Origin: Locusta migratoria
Taxonomy: Eukaryota > Arthropoda > Insecta > Orthoptera > Acrididae
Length of the DNA stretch: 64,000 nucleotides
Assembly (NCBI GenBank): GCA_026315105.1
Contig: CM048750.1
Coordinates: forward strand, 167,056,549-167,120,548
Direction of reading: 5' to 3'
The notes under the pieces were generated by a model. It saw only the letters and a program-made list of their open reading frames with translations, made no database searches and had not been told where the DNA came from. This document shows, piece after piece, positions 43,846-55,664 of this stretch. Position 1 is the stretch's first letter. Each line of letters begins with the position of its first letter. A program made the position numbers and the translations under genes.

Positions 43846-45007
43846 AGTTTAAATGAAATAAGTTGGTTGGGATCGGTACTGAAACTAGCGTCGAGTAAGA
43901 GTCAATATTATAATTCATCAGCCTGGCATCGACTGACTGCAATGAGTATAGCCCTGTTAAAGCGCTTAACTATCCAGAACACGAGCCTGGTTAAACAATG
44001 AATGACAAGTCCGGTTGTAGCTCAAGTTCTGATTCGTTGATCAGAGACAAATTATTCATTACTTAAATTAAATGCTGATCAATCTTTGACATAAATTTGA
44101 TATCCAAAATTAAATGTGGGCATTTGCGGGGTGATAGACAATCTCGAACAGTGACACAATAAAAACCATTAAAGTTGACAATTGTGTGTCTTAAGTAATT
44201 AAAGAATAAAGTTTAGATTACTACTACACAGACTGAACATGACATCTATTCGTATAATGACAAGCTATAACAGTAGTTGATAGCGATGAAAGGAAATTGT
44301 AGCCTACAATCTATCATAGCGTAAAAACATCTAACTCGATAAACTTGTTCAATCTATTCTAGCGTGAAAAGTCTACGTAAATAATTGTGTAATTGACTAA
44401 TTATTTACAGTACAGATCAAAGTTTATTTTACTAAATGCTAAAACTGACTAAGTATGAATTCGGTTGCGAGTTTAACAACAATTATCGTGTGTACCTACA
44501 GCTTCAGATCTAACTTTATTAACAAACCAACTATTGTGTTGTCAGAAAGTGGTGTAATTAATATCTGTATGAAAAGGCACGTTAAGCAATAGACAATTAA
44601 TACCGGTAGTTACGTGATAAGCAAGTTGATTATGATTTCTTCAATTGAATATGAATGACATAACAACAGTGAACAATAAGCAAGTGGAGTAATTTAGTTT
44701 GGTATGTCGAGTGCTTTCCACGATAGGCAAAAAATATTGGTAGCTACTTGATAAACTAGTTGTCTACGATGCTTGTATTTAAAAAAAATGTAAGGGCATG
44801 ACAAATCGGGCTTCTAAGTATGTGCGAAATAAATTTAAATTCACTCACCTCTTATCTGTAGACAGCAGCTTTTTGCAGCACATTAATGATGGAATGTAAA
44901 TAAAATTAAAACTTGTTTTACCGTTTAAAAGTTACAGCCTAATATAACGTGGGGGTATAGCTCTTTAAACAAAAGGGGGACATAAATCTGTCTTGAATTT
45001 AAAAAAA
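43846..45007. other. AT-rich noncoding DNA
   Basis: Two related stretches near 44600 and 44735 (ggtagttacgtgataagcaagttg / ggtagctacttgataaactagttg) suggest an old tandem duplication of ~130 bp. Nothing coding. Confidence 0.4.
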
Positions 45008-45862
45008 TAAATGTCTAGTCTTTGCTGATGATCTCACCCTATTGTCCAACAGCATGGAGGAGGCCACTCATCAACTACAGAGCCTCTACAATGTTGCAGT
45101 AAAAACCGGTTTGAAAGTCAACACGCAGAAGACAGTTCATCACAAATATCAAGCAGGCTTCTTCTACAATCCCACTAGGAAACAATAATATCTGTAAAGT
45201 TCCTGCAGTCAAGTACGTGGGAGAATGGATTTCAGCAAGTGAGAGCGAAACCTTGGCCATAGATGCCAGGTGCACCAAGTTAGAGAGAGCATATCATTTA
45301 TGTAAGAATATCTATACCTCCAAGTACCTATCCAAGAACTTAAAACTGAAGCACTACAACTCAGTAGTAAGACCCTCTGCACTCTATGCCTCCGAATGCC
45401 TCATGATGAATCGAAAGGGCCCACTCATTAGAATCCATAAGGGAGGAAGACTGTACTTACAGAAAAAGGCACAATAACGAACTGTATGAACACCAGGAAG
45501 ACATAGTCACATGTATGAGGAAAAGGCGACTGATCTTCTACGGGCACATGACTCGCCTGAATCACTCAAGGCTAACCAAGAAGATCCTCACAGTGACAAG
45601 CAGAGGAAAGGCGTCCAAAGCTAAGTGGTTCACCTCAGTTAGATCAGACTTAGAGGAATTGCAGAACCCATTACAGATAACTGAGAACCGAACTCAATAC
45701 CGTCAGGCCATTCTACATGGAGTCTTCCCACTATCTCTCACAAGCAAGAAGTGTACAGGCACCACCAGACCTAAATGGACGGATGAGAGGAAGCAGGCTC
45801 ACAGCCAGAAGATGACGGCGTACTGGGCAAAGAAAAAGCAGAAGACCCTGGCTAAGAGTTAA
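45008..45862 (+). pseudogene. LINE reverse transcriptase C-terminal half (clade unresolved)
   Basis: Reads VFADDLTLLSNSMEEATHQL (intact FADD box, 45015), TGLKVNTQKT, then after a frameshift VKYVGEWISASESETLAIDA, YLSKNLKLKHYNSVVRPSAL, YASECLMMN, and after another break NNELYEHQEDIVTCMRKRRL, IFYGHMTRLNHSRLTKKI, ending with a lysine-rich tail and TAA at 45862. The order resembles RTE/R4-type LINEs. A short 3' UTR with an A-rich tail (45897-45935) and (TTA)n follow. 5' truncated, with at least two frameshifts. Confidence 0.78.
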
Positions 45863-46135
45863 GACGAGCCTCGTGGTCCCTAGTAGGCCGAAACGAACTA
45901 AAAAATAAAAAATAAATAAATAAAAAATAAAAATGTTGCAAGTTAAGATTATTATTATTATTACCATATCAACACGACCATTACAAAAAATAATACAAAA
46001 ATCAAAATCAGAATTATTAAGAATCCTAACAGCTTACAACAATACTCTCGCAGTCTTAACCAGCACCTAACTTCGTCTGTCCACTTCCACTCATTCCCAC
46101 TCTCTCTGTCTCGGTTCTCTCGCTACTCTCTTGTC

Positions 46136-46343
46136 TTTGGCCAAAGGGGACTGAGGCGCTCCAGTCACGGTCTGCACGGCCACTACGGTCGGGGGTTCGA
46201 ATCCCCCCTCGGGAATAGATATTTGTACCGTCCTTAGAATTAGCTAGTTCATAAGTAGTTTGTAAGTATAGGGACTGATGAATCCGTAGTTAAGTCCCAT
46301 AAGCTGTACAAACATTTGAACATTTTACAAACATTTGAACAGA
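46136..46343 (+). mobile_element. tRNA-derived SINE with duplicated tail
   Basis: Starts within the A-box (tggccaaaggggactgagg). The 3' end acaaacatttgaacatttt is followed by a second acaaacatttgaaca, a short tail duplication. TSD not clear. Confidence 0.85.
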
Positions 46344-47460
46344 ACAGTGCTGCCACCGTTCAACATAACTAACTAACTAACTACGCTCCCTCCAACAGGG
46401 AAAGGGCGGGGGGGGGGGATACCAGGACAGGTTGGAGTTTGTGAGAATGATGTATAGACCGGTCGGACTACCAAGAAGGCTTGCGCACACTATGGTGTGC
46501 TGCATTGCGCCATTTCCTTGTAGAACGTCATCTCTGTCTTGCCTTGTAGTTGTCTGCAGTTGTACGACGAGAAATGGTTAGCAGTGGCGCAGAATAAGAA
46601 GCTGCTGTTGGTGAAACCAAGGAGGCTAGGGAGACGCCTTTACGCTGAAAAAGTGCAGCCTACCTCCGCCATATCTCTGAGTTTTGGAAAAGTGTTCGTT
46701 TTGTAGAGCTGATGTTTAATGTCGCTTAAAAACAGGAATAATACGTCCGACGGTTTTGCCGTGATGTACAACGCGTTAAAAGAGTGCAAATTAGCGTTGA
46801 AAATTAATTTTTCAAATATCTTACGAAAAGTATTTGTTAGTATTTATTCAAGAAAGTACATACTTTGTACTGACAATTCAATACATTAGCAGTAAGATGG
46901 TCGACTTGGCGCATAGTTTTTAACGGAGAAATAGCATTCCACAACTCACCAAGGAGGCATAGAGAACGCCATCTCCCTTTATGGTGAAACCAACCATCCG
47001 ATCATGGCGGCGGTTTTGCTCAGGCAGGTTTAAGCCCTGACACGCCTTCGAATCGGGCAATGACCCCTTGTTGCACATGTCTTTGTACTCCAGCGGGAGG
47101 CAGGAAACGTTAAATACAGCGGTAGTCCTCCCCTTCTCGTCCGTAGCTGGCGACGTTTTCAGTTCAGTTACGCACAAGAGATACTGTTATTCTTTAATAA
47201 TAGATCCCATTTCACAATAGTATCGTGGAAAAACGTTAATTTTAACTAATATCCAACTATTTTAGTATGTTTTACGTGGAGGAAAGGATACTTGGTATTA
47301 CGACTGACATATCTGCGACATTAAAAGACATTGGAAACAACTGGGCAGACCAGGGCGGGGCTTATCTTGTGGTAGAGTGTGGAGGGGGTAAATGGGCGGG
47401 GCTTTCGCCGGGAAAAATGCTGTAAGGCAATGATGCTTCAACTGGGAGGATGAGGGGAGT
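46344..47460. other. Noncoding DNA with poly-G tract
   Basis: Poly-G near 46407-46418. The 85-codon minus-strand frame at 46920-47177 has no recognised domain and is probably chance. Confidence 0.4.
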
Positions 47461-47472
47461 GGGGGGGAGGGG

Positions 47473-47583
47473 CAGTCCCCCCCCCACTTCAAACTTTGGA
47501 GGGCCAAAACAGTTTCTGCCCCCCCCCCCCCCCCACTTCAAACTTTGGAGGGCCAAAACAGTTTCTGCCCCCCCCCCCCCACT
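47473..47583 (+). repeat. Tandem duplication with poly-C spacers (~55-bp unit x2)
   Basis: Two identical segments acttcaaactttggagggcc...cagtttctgc separated and bounded by poly-C runs of 10-17 nt. Confidence 0.9.
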
Positions 47584-47799
47584 CTACCCATATTCACTTC
47601 GTTTTATTTTATCTTTAAGCAGAGCCAGTAAATAAACTATGCTGCAATCAACAATTATGGGACGGTATAGCATGCATTTTTGCCTTTGACTGAAGCATCT
47701 TGTAGCAACTGCTATCATTTGTTTTCCTTTAGAAAACGGAAAAACCTCGGCGACATGAAAACTCCATGACATCGCCCCCTCCCCCAGACCGAAGTCGTT

Positions 47800-47862
47800 G
47801 GCACGTCTAGAGTCTGATGACCTCTGCAGTTTGATCCCATAGCTTTACAAACATCTGAACAT
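47800..47862 (+). mobile_element. SINE 3'-tail fragment
   Basis: ctgatgacctctgcagtttg then cccatagctttacaaacatctgaacattt: the 3' body of the tRNA-derived SINE family in a diverged variant, without the tRNA head. Confidence 0.6.
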
Positions 47863-48257
47863 TTGCATCCAACAAGAGGATTTCCTGTTCTGTTATGCCC
47901 GTGGTGTCCAAACCACTATATGTCAAATTTTAACCGAGTACATTTTGTATCGTGCTGAATAGGCATAAGTGAATCTACGGTATTTCTTCTCTATTTGATC
48001 TGATAATGAGACCAGTGTTATCAATGTTTTAAACTATTCTGATTTGTCTAGACTTTGGCATAACTCTCCTTTACCTAAAACTCTTGTTCTATTAGGGAAC
48101 ATTAAAAATAAAATAAAGCCAACAAACAACAGCCAAATGGCTCCAGTCGTTTTTAACTGATGCAGTTACAAATATTTCATTAAATGGCCTTAACTGTAGC
48201 TCACACTGGCTCTACACTCAAGATCTATATTGCCGCGAGAGACCCTGTACACGGACT
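47863..48257. other. AT-rich noncoding DNA
   Basis: No feature recognised. Confidence 0.4.
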
Positions 48258-48331
48258 GCCGGCGTGGCGCAAGGGATAGCAGTCACTGACTGCGGTGCTG
48301 AAGGTCGCCGGTTCAATCCCGCCCACCGGCA
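48258..48331 (+). repeat. tRNA-like sequence with good A and B boxes
   Basis: A-box tggcgcaaggg and B-box GGTTCAATCCC match consensus; acceptor gccggcg can pair with caccggc at 6 of 7 positions, and length is ~74 nt. The anticodon arm pairs poorly (cact...ggtg, loop of 6), so a functional tRNA is doubtful; more likely a SINE head or pseudogene. Confidence 0.5.
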
Positions 48332-48590
48332 AAAATTTATTTCTTTGTAATTAACAATTCCAGAATGTTCTACATCTTTCTTAAGTGCACTTGTAATTTC
48401 TATTTGTTTCTTATGTTAACTGTTCTTCTAATTTCTGGTACATTATGTCTGTGTATAAATAGCAGAGTACTCTGTCCGAGAGGCAGTTAGTGCTGCGTGT
48501 ATGTTAAGTTCGTAATAAACCAGCTTTCAGTATAAGTGCTGTGTTCACTTGCCTTCGAAGTCTAGCCTGCTTCCATTTCAACGCGAAAAT
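48332..48590 (+). promoter_or_regulatory. TATA box / poly-A-signal block, possibly LTR-like
   Basis: gtataaatag (48454) is followed ~60 nt later by aataaa (48519) and a TG-rich stretch. This compact promoter-plus-terminator order resembles the U3-R part of an LTR, but no partner LTR, primer-binding site or terminal TG...CA pair was found. Confidence 0.25.
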
Positions 48591-50074
48591 ATGAATCAAA
48601 AATAGTTCATTACTATTCACTTAATCGGAAACAATCTAATATCAAGATTAAACTGGTTGCTTTCGATCTAATTTTGTTGAAAAAACGGAATTTAAGATAC
48701 AGGGAAATTTTGCAATAATGCCAATCTTTATTGTTAGAAACAAAAACTGTCAAAACCGAGAATGCACTGCTTCTGGAGAAACTGTTTGATCCCTGTTCTC
48801 ATTAGAAGACCTATCTGCTCTTCTTTGTCAGTCATTGTGTATTTGAAGTTTAACTTTCACAGGTAAGTAACATTGGCCTACAGAAAAATTTATATTATAA
48901 AAATATTTATTTTATGAAAATAGTAAATTCAAAAAACATAACTGAGTTATAAAATGAAGAAAATGACACTAGAATTTTATTTAGCTCTTGTTTGAAAGAT
49001 ATTACAAATATATTTACATGTGTGTAATGTATGTCTATCCATTTTGAACTTATCCCTATTTAAATAATTATAATTACTATTATTTAATGACATCAATGAA
49101 GCGAAATAGCAAGCAGATTGAGAAGCCTTCAAAACTGACGGTTCACAACTTTTGGGACATTAGAAAGCGAAAAATTACATTGTAGCTATTAAAGATCTGC
49201 CGTGGACATACCAATATCCACTTCCTGGACACACACACACACATATCTCGACTTGTTTCCAATTGTGACGCTGTGTGTCACGAACATGGGAAGAACTTCC
49301 ATCAACCCATTTCAGCGATGGAAAGAACGTCTAACAAAAGTGGAACACACGCTTGCAAACTAGCGTTGGAACCTCTTCAGATATGCTCGAGAAGTGATTA
49401 CAAATGAAAACCTGAAGAAAATCTCACTTATGGATGAAGAGGTAACAAAAATTTCCGGTGTTCTCATATTATTGTGAGGGATATAGACATCTTTAATATT
49501 AAAAATTAGTCCCGTGAATGTAGGATTCCAGGATACAGCACACTACTGAGTATACCACTCTTGAAGTTTCTCAGAAAACACGAGTAGCGATTTATAAAAC
49601 GGAGTTAGGGGCTTCTCATGGACAGACATGGACCAGACAGACTAGTTCGCCCTCAAGGAAAGGTAACCCAAGGTTAGCATGGTAACCAGACTGGTCCTGC
49701 CAGCTCCGCTGAAAATTATTCGAGCAGACGTTGCCAGATCTGCACTCGTCTTCTCCGAGGCCTAACATCAAAAGTCTGAAAATGCCAAAATTGATTCTAG
49801 AAGATGATAATTACGGCAAAGAGTCTTAATGTGAGCTTATCAGGGACGTCGACTTCAGCGCATTCGTGATACCTACTCTAGCGCGACTCACTTCCATTGC
49901 CTTTCCAGGATGGACGAAAAGTAAAAAAGCCCAAAATATCTGAATGTACATAACCGTTGATCATAAAAATAGTCTAACAGGATAGACGAGAGCTAAAGAG
50001 ACTTCTATAGAAGTGGCCTCTCAGTTACTCGAGTTTTATCGGGTGTTCACTAAATAAAAAATTATTATATTCTA
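48591..50074. other. AT-rich noncoding DNA
   Basis: Short (CA)n at 49230-49243. No coding or TE homology recognised. Confidence 0.4.
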
Positions 50075-51306
50075 CTAGCTGAAAACCCGGCGTTCCCCGG
50101 GTATTTATTTATTTAGTCAAACTTTGAGTTAGTACTTCTCATACCCCTTAAAAGCAAACAGCTTTCACACTGAAACAATTTACCTGGAATGAATAAATGT
50201 GTAGTAAATGGAGTTGGTAGTACAGACGTCGTAAATTACGATCTCATGCTTATTAGGGCGAATTTTTATGCATTTCATTGTCTTTGACGTCATAGTACCT
50301 TAATACTATATTATTTCGAAGGTACATGCAGTGCTGTATGTGTAAAGTGTCTGCAAAATACGTTACGAACAGAGTTAGTACGAAGACGTAATAAATCAAA
50401 ACGTAATGCATGATGAAGCGGTTTTTCATGAACCTAATTGTTTATGTATGGAACTCTTTGTTCTTTGGGGCGATCTAAATCAATTTATACAAGTTTCCAT
50501 CCAAAATCGCACTTTTTATTTAAGGATGACCGGTTTCGACGTTCACAGACGTCATCTTCTGCTCTCCTATATTTTAGCTATAGCCTTTCATTACATTTGT
50601 CATGGAGTAGTTGGATACAAACATTGATGGTATAGTTGAACATATCATTGGATCTACAGTATACATGTCCACACTGGTTGCACAAGGAATCCTTGAACGT
50701 CGAAACTGGTCATACATAAATAAAAAAAACTCTGTTTTGGCTGTAGACTTGTACTAATTGTTTATGTCTTCATATCTCCTGAACTGTGTGTCGTACAATG
50801 ATAAAATGTCGAACATACGTTCAGTGGTATGTGCGAATACTGTCTGTAACATTTCCCGCGAATACAATTAATACTGTACGAGTAATACATTGTAACGTCG
50901 TGCAAACTACAGTAATTTTACTGCATGAACGCCGTAAAAGTAGTAAGCTACAAACTTTTTTTTCTTTCATCATTTTGCTAGGGTTGACAGCGAGAAAAAG
51001 TTTCCTAGAAGTTTGAAATTATGTTTAAAGTTTGTAGCAAGTCGCTGAGTGCTCTCCTTTTCAAATAGCGGACTGATAAAGTCACATTATTACGTGACAA
51101 AAAACGGGGAAATTTTCGTGGTTTATGACGTAATATCTGGTGAACTATCTGCCCTATCGCAAAATCCTTTTTTAGCTGACGTCTCCTATCTATAAACTAC
51201 ATTCCTGCAAAATTTTCAGCTTCATAGGTGAAGTAGGTTTCGAGATTTCGTCTTTATTCAGTGGGTGAGTGTGTGAATGAGTGTCCCTTCGCTTTTATAA
51301 TAGAGA
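50075..51306 (-). mobile_element. Helitron copy C, complete non-autonomous
   Basis: On the minus strand starts TCTCTATTATAAAAGCGAAG and ends with hairpin cccggggaacgccggg, ttttcag, CTAG, with host A before and T after. Plus-strand borders are A|CTAG (50074/50075) and GA|T (51306/51307). Internal blocks match copies A and B. A 306-bp PLE fragment is inserted at 50448-50753. Confidence 0.87.
50448..50753 (+). mobile_element. PLE terminal fragment inserted in Helitron C
   Basis: Bounded by a 14-bp TSD ctaattgtttatgt (50434-50447, 50754-50767). Contains accggtttcgacgttcac and its inverse form cttgaacgtcgaaactggtc, typical Penelope end motifs. No coding part. Confidence 0.8.
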
Positions 51307-52337
51307 TTCACATCTATGATTTCCGTGATTGGTTTATTAAAATAAATCTTTTCTTATAAAACATCTGCTGAACTATCTGAAAACCGGAGTATTCCATTTT
51401 TATCGATCTCGGCCAACTGCGGGAAAATTGCTTCAAATATGTGTTGGATCCATTCCATTAGATTCTTTTCATTGCTAGGAACTCGGTTTCTTTGTTATAT
51501 CGCAATGAACCTGATGTCACTGTTATCTTTGCCTTTTATGACGTTATAAAACGTTGACAAGCCAAACTCAATGTGCGAATCCTTGTCGACGAAAGTAGAA
51601 AGATTTTAAGTTTGCCCTTAAACAAACGCAATTTAATTTCTATTAGAAATCCTGAGAATGTGATTCATCTTCAGAGACTGATGCTTGTCACTTGTATTGT
51701 AACGCAGTGTCACAGTTCTGAAAATATTTCACCGTGCAACTGGGGCGGGGGGGGGGGGGGGTGGAGTAGGAACTTGCGTGTGTTTACGTGGCCTGTCATA
51801 AGGCATGCAGTATAGAAATTTACCAGGGTAAGAACAAATAATCAAACATTTTCACACGCGTATGATTCACCTACATTGGAAAATTTATGAGAAGAGATAG
51901 ATCTAGATATAAATGAAAATGCTATTAAAATGAATATCTCGATAAACTGATTCGCGCCATATCCCTTGAGTCATTGTTGCTTATCGGAAGGCTATATTCT
52001 TATACTTGAGAAAGGGCCAAACAATAGAATTTTCTACTTGCCCACTTGTAAGAAATTGTATAGTGGACTAAATTGCAAACCTAATCATTAGCGTCATGTA
52101 TAAAGTTTACGGACTAACCGAAGGTGTAACGTTCTCAACCCATAAAGAAATGGCAGATATTAACTAAATGTTGTTGCGCTTATATCTCGCATAGAATGAT
52201 GGCCTCTGAGTTGATTAATAGTTCTTTTCATGGCTTTGCAAAATTGCCATGTTACGTTTGTTTCTTTCAAATACAGCTCTTTTAAAAAAAAAGAGGAAAT
52301 AGCTTTCACTTTTCCTTACATGCCTTCTGCAAACAGA
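51307..52337. other. AT-rich noncoding DNA with poly-G tract
   Basis: Poly-G at about 51744-51761. Otherwise no feature recognised. Confidence 0.4.
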
Positions 52338-52348
52338 ACATCGCCCAA

Positions 52349-52524
52349 CTGAGGCGCTACAGTCACGGTCTGCACGGCCACTACGGTCGGGGGTTCGAAT
52401 CCTCCCTCGGGCATGGATATTTGTGCCGTCCTTAGTGTTAGCTAGTTCATAAGTAGTTTGTAAGTTTAGGGACTGATGACCCCGTAGTTAAGTGCCATAA
52501 TCTATACAAACATTTGAACATTTG
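52349..52524 (+). mobile_element. tRNA-derived SINE, 5' truncated
   Basis: Starts ctgaggcgctacagtcacgg. TSD acatcgcccaa / acatcgtccaa at 52338-52348 and 52525-52535. Confidence 0.93.
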
Positions 52525-52535
52525 ACATCGTCCAA

Positions 52536-54280
52536 GAGGACTAAAATAATATCAATATTGAAACCTGGTAAACCAGACGACCAACCCACCAACTATAGGC
52601 CCATAGCCTTGCTCTGTTGCTGTTGTAAGTTACTAGAGAGGCTAATTTTCATTAGAATAAGCGAACCCATCCTAAACTAGGAGCCAAAACCCTAGGCTAA
52701 CTTTAGACCCAGTCGTAATTGCTACGACCACGTACTATCTCTCACAACATATACTGAAGCAAATTTTCAACACAAGTTGAAGACTGGAGTAGCGTTTGTA
52801 GACCTCACTGCCGCGTTTGACACTGTTTTGGAGAGAAGGCGTTCTTTTAAGCTACTAAAGGCGATTCCTTGTCAAATCATTGCAAGACTAATAAATAATA
52901 CGCTGTGCGACAGGAAGTTTCAAGTGGTGCTGAACGAAAAAACTAGTAAACAATGCAAGTTGAATAATGGACTTCCGCAAGGCTCAGTACTGGCTCCGCT
53001 ACTTTTCAATCTGTATATATCCGACAAGCCAAATACAAGAAGCAACAAATTTTGTTATGCTGACGATATAGCCATCGCCTTTTCCAACAAAAACTTAGAA
53101 AATATTGAGCACATCCTAACTAACGATTTGATAGCTCTTAATATTTATTTCAAGAAATGGAGATTGATACCTAGCCTCAACGAGACTGACGTTTCCTGCT
53201 TCTATCTAAGCAATAGTCTAGCCAGATATGAATTAAACGTTTTGTTCGCTGATCGACTTCTAAAGCACAACCATTTCCCAAAATACCTTGGAGTACCTTT
53301 AAATCGCACTCTTTGTTACAAGAAGCATCTAAGCAACGTCGCAGGAAAGCTCAGAACACGTAAGAATATAGTTCAGAAGCTTTGTGGAACAACATGAGGA
53401 GTTAAGCTTCCACTCTACGAACTAGTGCTCTAGCCCTTACATATTCATGTGATGAGTAGTGTGCTCCCGTTTGGCTGAAAAATCATCAGACCAGAAGAGT
53501 CTATGTTCAATTAAATCATACTGTGAGACTCATCACAGGAACAATAAAGTCAACCTAATTGTAGTGGCTACCTATTCTTTCGGGAATAGCCCCACCACAA
53601 CTTACAAGGACTGACGCTCTTCTGCGGGAGCAGAATCACTGGCAATAAAAAACTGACCATTCATCAAATGCTACCGGCACTACGAGTAAATAGACTCAAA
53701 TCTCGACAACCACCAATGAGAGATGCAGAGACACAGTGAAGAAATTTGACTTCATGACACAAGGGCACAGTGTAATGAATTTGCTGAACCAAACCTTGCA
53801 TGTGCTTTCATTGCAGCAAGTCTATCCTCAGGTTCAGAAGCACCCAGGAAGGACTGGGTAAAACTGAACAGAGTCCGGACAAGCAACGGAAGATGTGCTG
53901 ACACCTTATGTAGATGGGGTTATGGACAATCTCCCTCATGCGACTGCGGTGCACCTCGACAAACTGTGAACTGTGAACTTAAGCTCAGAGGCTTTCAAGG
54001 AGCGGGAATGAGTTTCTCACTGCTACGCCCTCCGCACTGAACTGGATTAAACACCTAGACTTCAACCTATAAAAGCCTCCTATTTGTATTAAATTATATC
54101 AATGTCTCATTATTTTAGTTCAATTATACACATTTGTACTTGTCATACACATATTCCTCATTGACTGTTAGAGCATACCTTTTATTATTTGTATATGATT
54201 GCTAGGTTCTATATTTTTTATATATTACCTGTGTAATTTCTTACATCTGTAATGTAATGCCATACGATAAATAAAATAAA
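52536..54280 (+). pseudogene. Jockey-like LINE: RT to 3' end
   Basis: Reads IISILKPGKPDDQPTNYRPI, ALLCCCCKLLERLI, KTGVAFVDLTAAFDTV (catalytic D in VDLTAAFD), NNGLPQGSVLAPLLFNLYIS, NKFCYADDIAIAF (intact YADD), FPKYLGVPLNRTLCYKKHLS. Past a stop at 53397 the C-terminal domain continues in pieces: LPALRVNRLKSRQPPMRD, and SPSCDCGAPRQTVN (zinc-knuckle-like end). It ends in aaataaaataaat (54265-54280). The 207-residue frame 52777-53397 is the longest open RT segment in the window, with all three catalytic regions readable, but stops on both sides show it is dead. Confidence 0.88.
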
Positions 54281-54637
54281 TACAGCTGAAAACCAGGCGT
54301 AGCCCGGGTATTTATCTATTCCATACTCTCGCAGTTCATCTCCCCTCTCCTCCATCCATCTTTTCCTCCCCTATTTCTGTGATCATCTCCACCTCCCCCC
54401 TCTCAGCCCATTCTTCCACTCCCCTCCTTCCTTCCACCCCCTTTTTCATCTCCTTCCCCTTCCCTATCTAGGAAAACTAGCATACTGGTCAAAATTTACT
54501 ACAAGGAACCTATGCTCCCCCATACGGTGCCTTGCGGATTTTAAAAACCCTCAAGAAGAAAATATACGATAATGAGCTAACTTTCATGGAGTGAAGGACT
54601 GTTGTCAAGAACCCTCTGCCAACCACAATAAGAAACG

Positions 54638-55180
54638 TTATGTAGACAGTTATCTTCCTCTTGTGTTTAAAGTCTAGAGTGTATAATTTCTTCAAAATCG
54701 GAATAAAACTGCATGTATTTGTTAAAATCTGTAAATACCCTCCGTCAGGCTCTATACGAAATTTTATGTAGAAAGTGACGTATCTCTTGTTTTAAAGGTC
54801 AAATTTGCAAAATTTCATCAAGATCGGAAGGAAATTGTAGATTTTGTCGAATTTCGTAAGCAAAGTACACTCCGCTATGCGCCATACAAAAATTTATGTA
54901 GACAGTGATCTTCCTTTTGTTTTGAATATCAGGTGTGTAAAAATTCGTCAAGGTCAGAATAAAACTGTAGATTGATGATGGAGTCTGTTATTCGCAGTAC
55001 GAATTATTATGTAGAAAGTGATCTTCCTCTTGTTTTGAAGGACAAGTATACAAAGTTTCAACAATATCGGAAGAAAACTGTAGATTTTGTCGACGTCCGT
55101 ACCCCTGGTGAAGTATCCTCCAACCATGTACCATAGGAAAATTTATGGAGCCGGTGATCATCCTCATTTTATCGCAATTA
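54638..55180 (+). repeat. ~125-bp diverged tandem array, five units
   Basis: tatgtagacagtgatcttcc-type cores at about 54640, 54762, 54893, 55009 and 55144 (spacing 122, 131, 116, 135), each followed by a ...tcttgttttgaagg block and a atcggaagaaaactgtagat block. Confidence 0.78.
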
Positions 55181-55321
55181 GATGGATGGTATGGAAGCGC
55201 ATAAAATACGAATCCAATCCGAAGTGAGGGCATCCATAAAAAGTCATCAATTTCATCTGTTTTTAGCGTCACCCACGGGGCTATAATGTGAATATAAAGC
55301 AGGCAGGGACACATTCAAATA

Positions 55322-55325
55322 CACA

Positions 55326-55377
<52 letters not shown>
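55322..55377 (+). repeat. (CA)n microsatellite
   Basis: About 27 uninterrupted units. Confidence 0.92.
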
Positions 55378-55381
<4 letters not shown>

Positions 55382-55400
55382 TTGTTCTAAAGTGGTCCAG

Positions 55401-55664
55401 CGGTTGAGGAATGCAGTGACACAGGCGTATACAACTTTGAATGGGTTAAATGCAAATAGTTTTATGTTTTTGTCGTACAATTTCTCTAATTTTTCTCTTC
55501 ATACGAATATTTCTCGACCTTCAACGAATATTTGAAAAAAAAAAAAAAAAAAAAAAGTCGAGTTGGTCCAACTGCACTCGAGATTCGCGATTACCAAGAC
55601 ATTCCGCGATAAATGCTTATTTAAAGAAGGAAAACAAAAATTATTTAAAGATAAGAAAAACCAC
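55401..55664. other. Spacer with poly-A run
   Basis: Poly-A of ~21 nt at 55535-55556. No feature otherwise. Confidence 0.5.

Larger units (their letters stand above)
54284..55400 (-). mobile_element. Helitron-related element D with tandem interior
   Basis: The left end (cagctgaaaaccaggcgtagcccgggtat on plus) is the decayed 3' hairpin and terminus of the Helitron family (CTAG changed to CTGT). The interior differs from copies A-C: a pyrimidine-rich stretch (54330-54470), then a ~125-bp tandem array, then a (CA)n run. The 5' end was not located. Confidence 0.5.

Noticed and set aside
46920..47177. 85-codon minus-strand frame with several cysteines
   Set aside because: No recognisable family, no flanking exon signals, and chance length in this composition.
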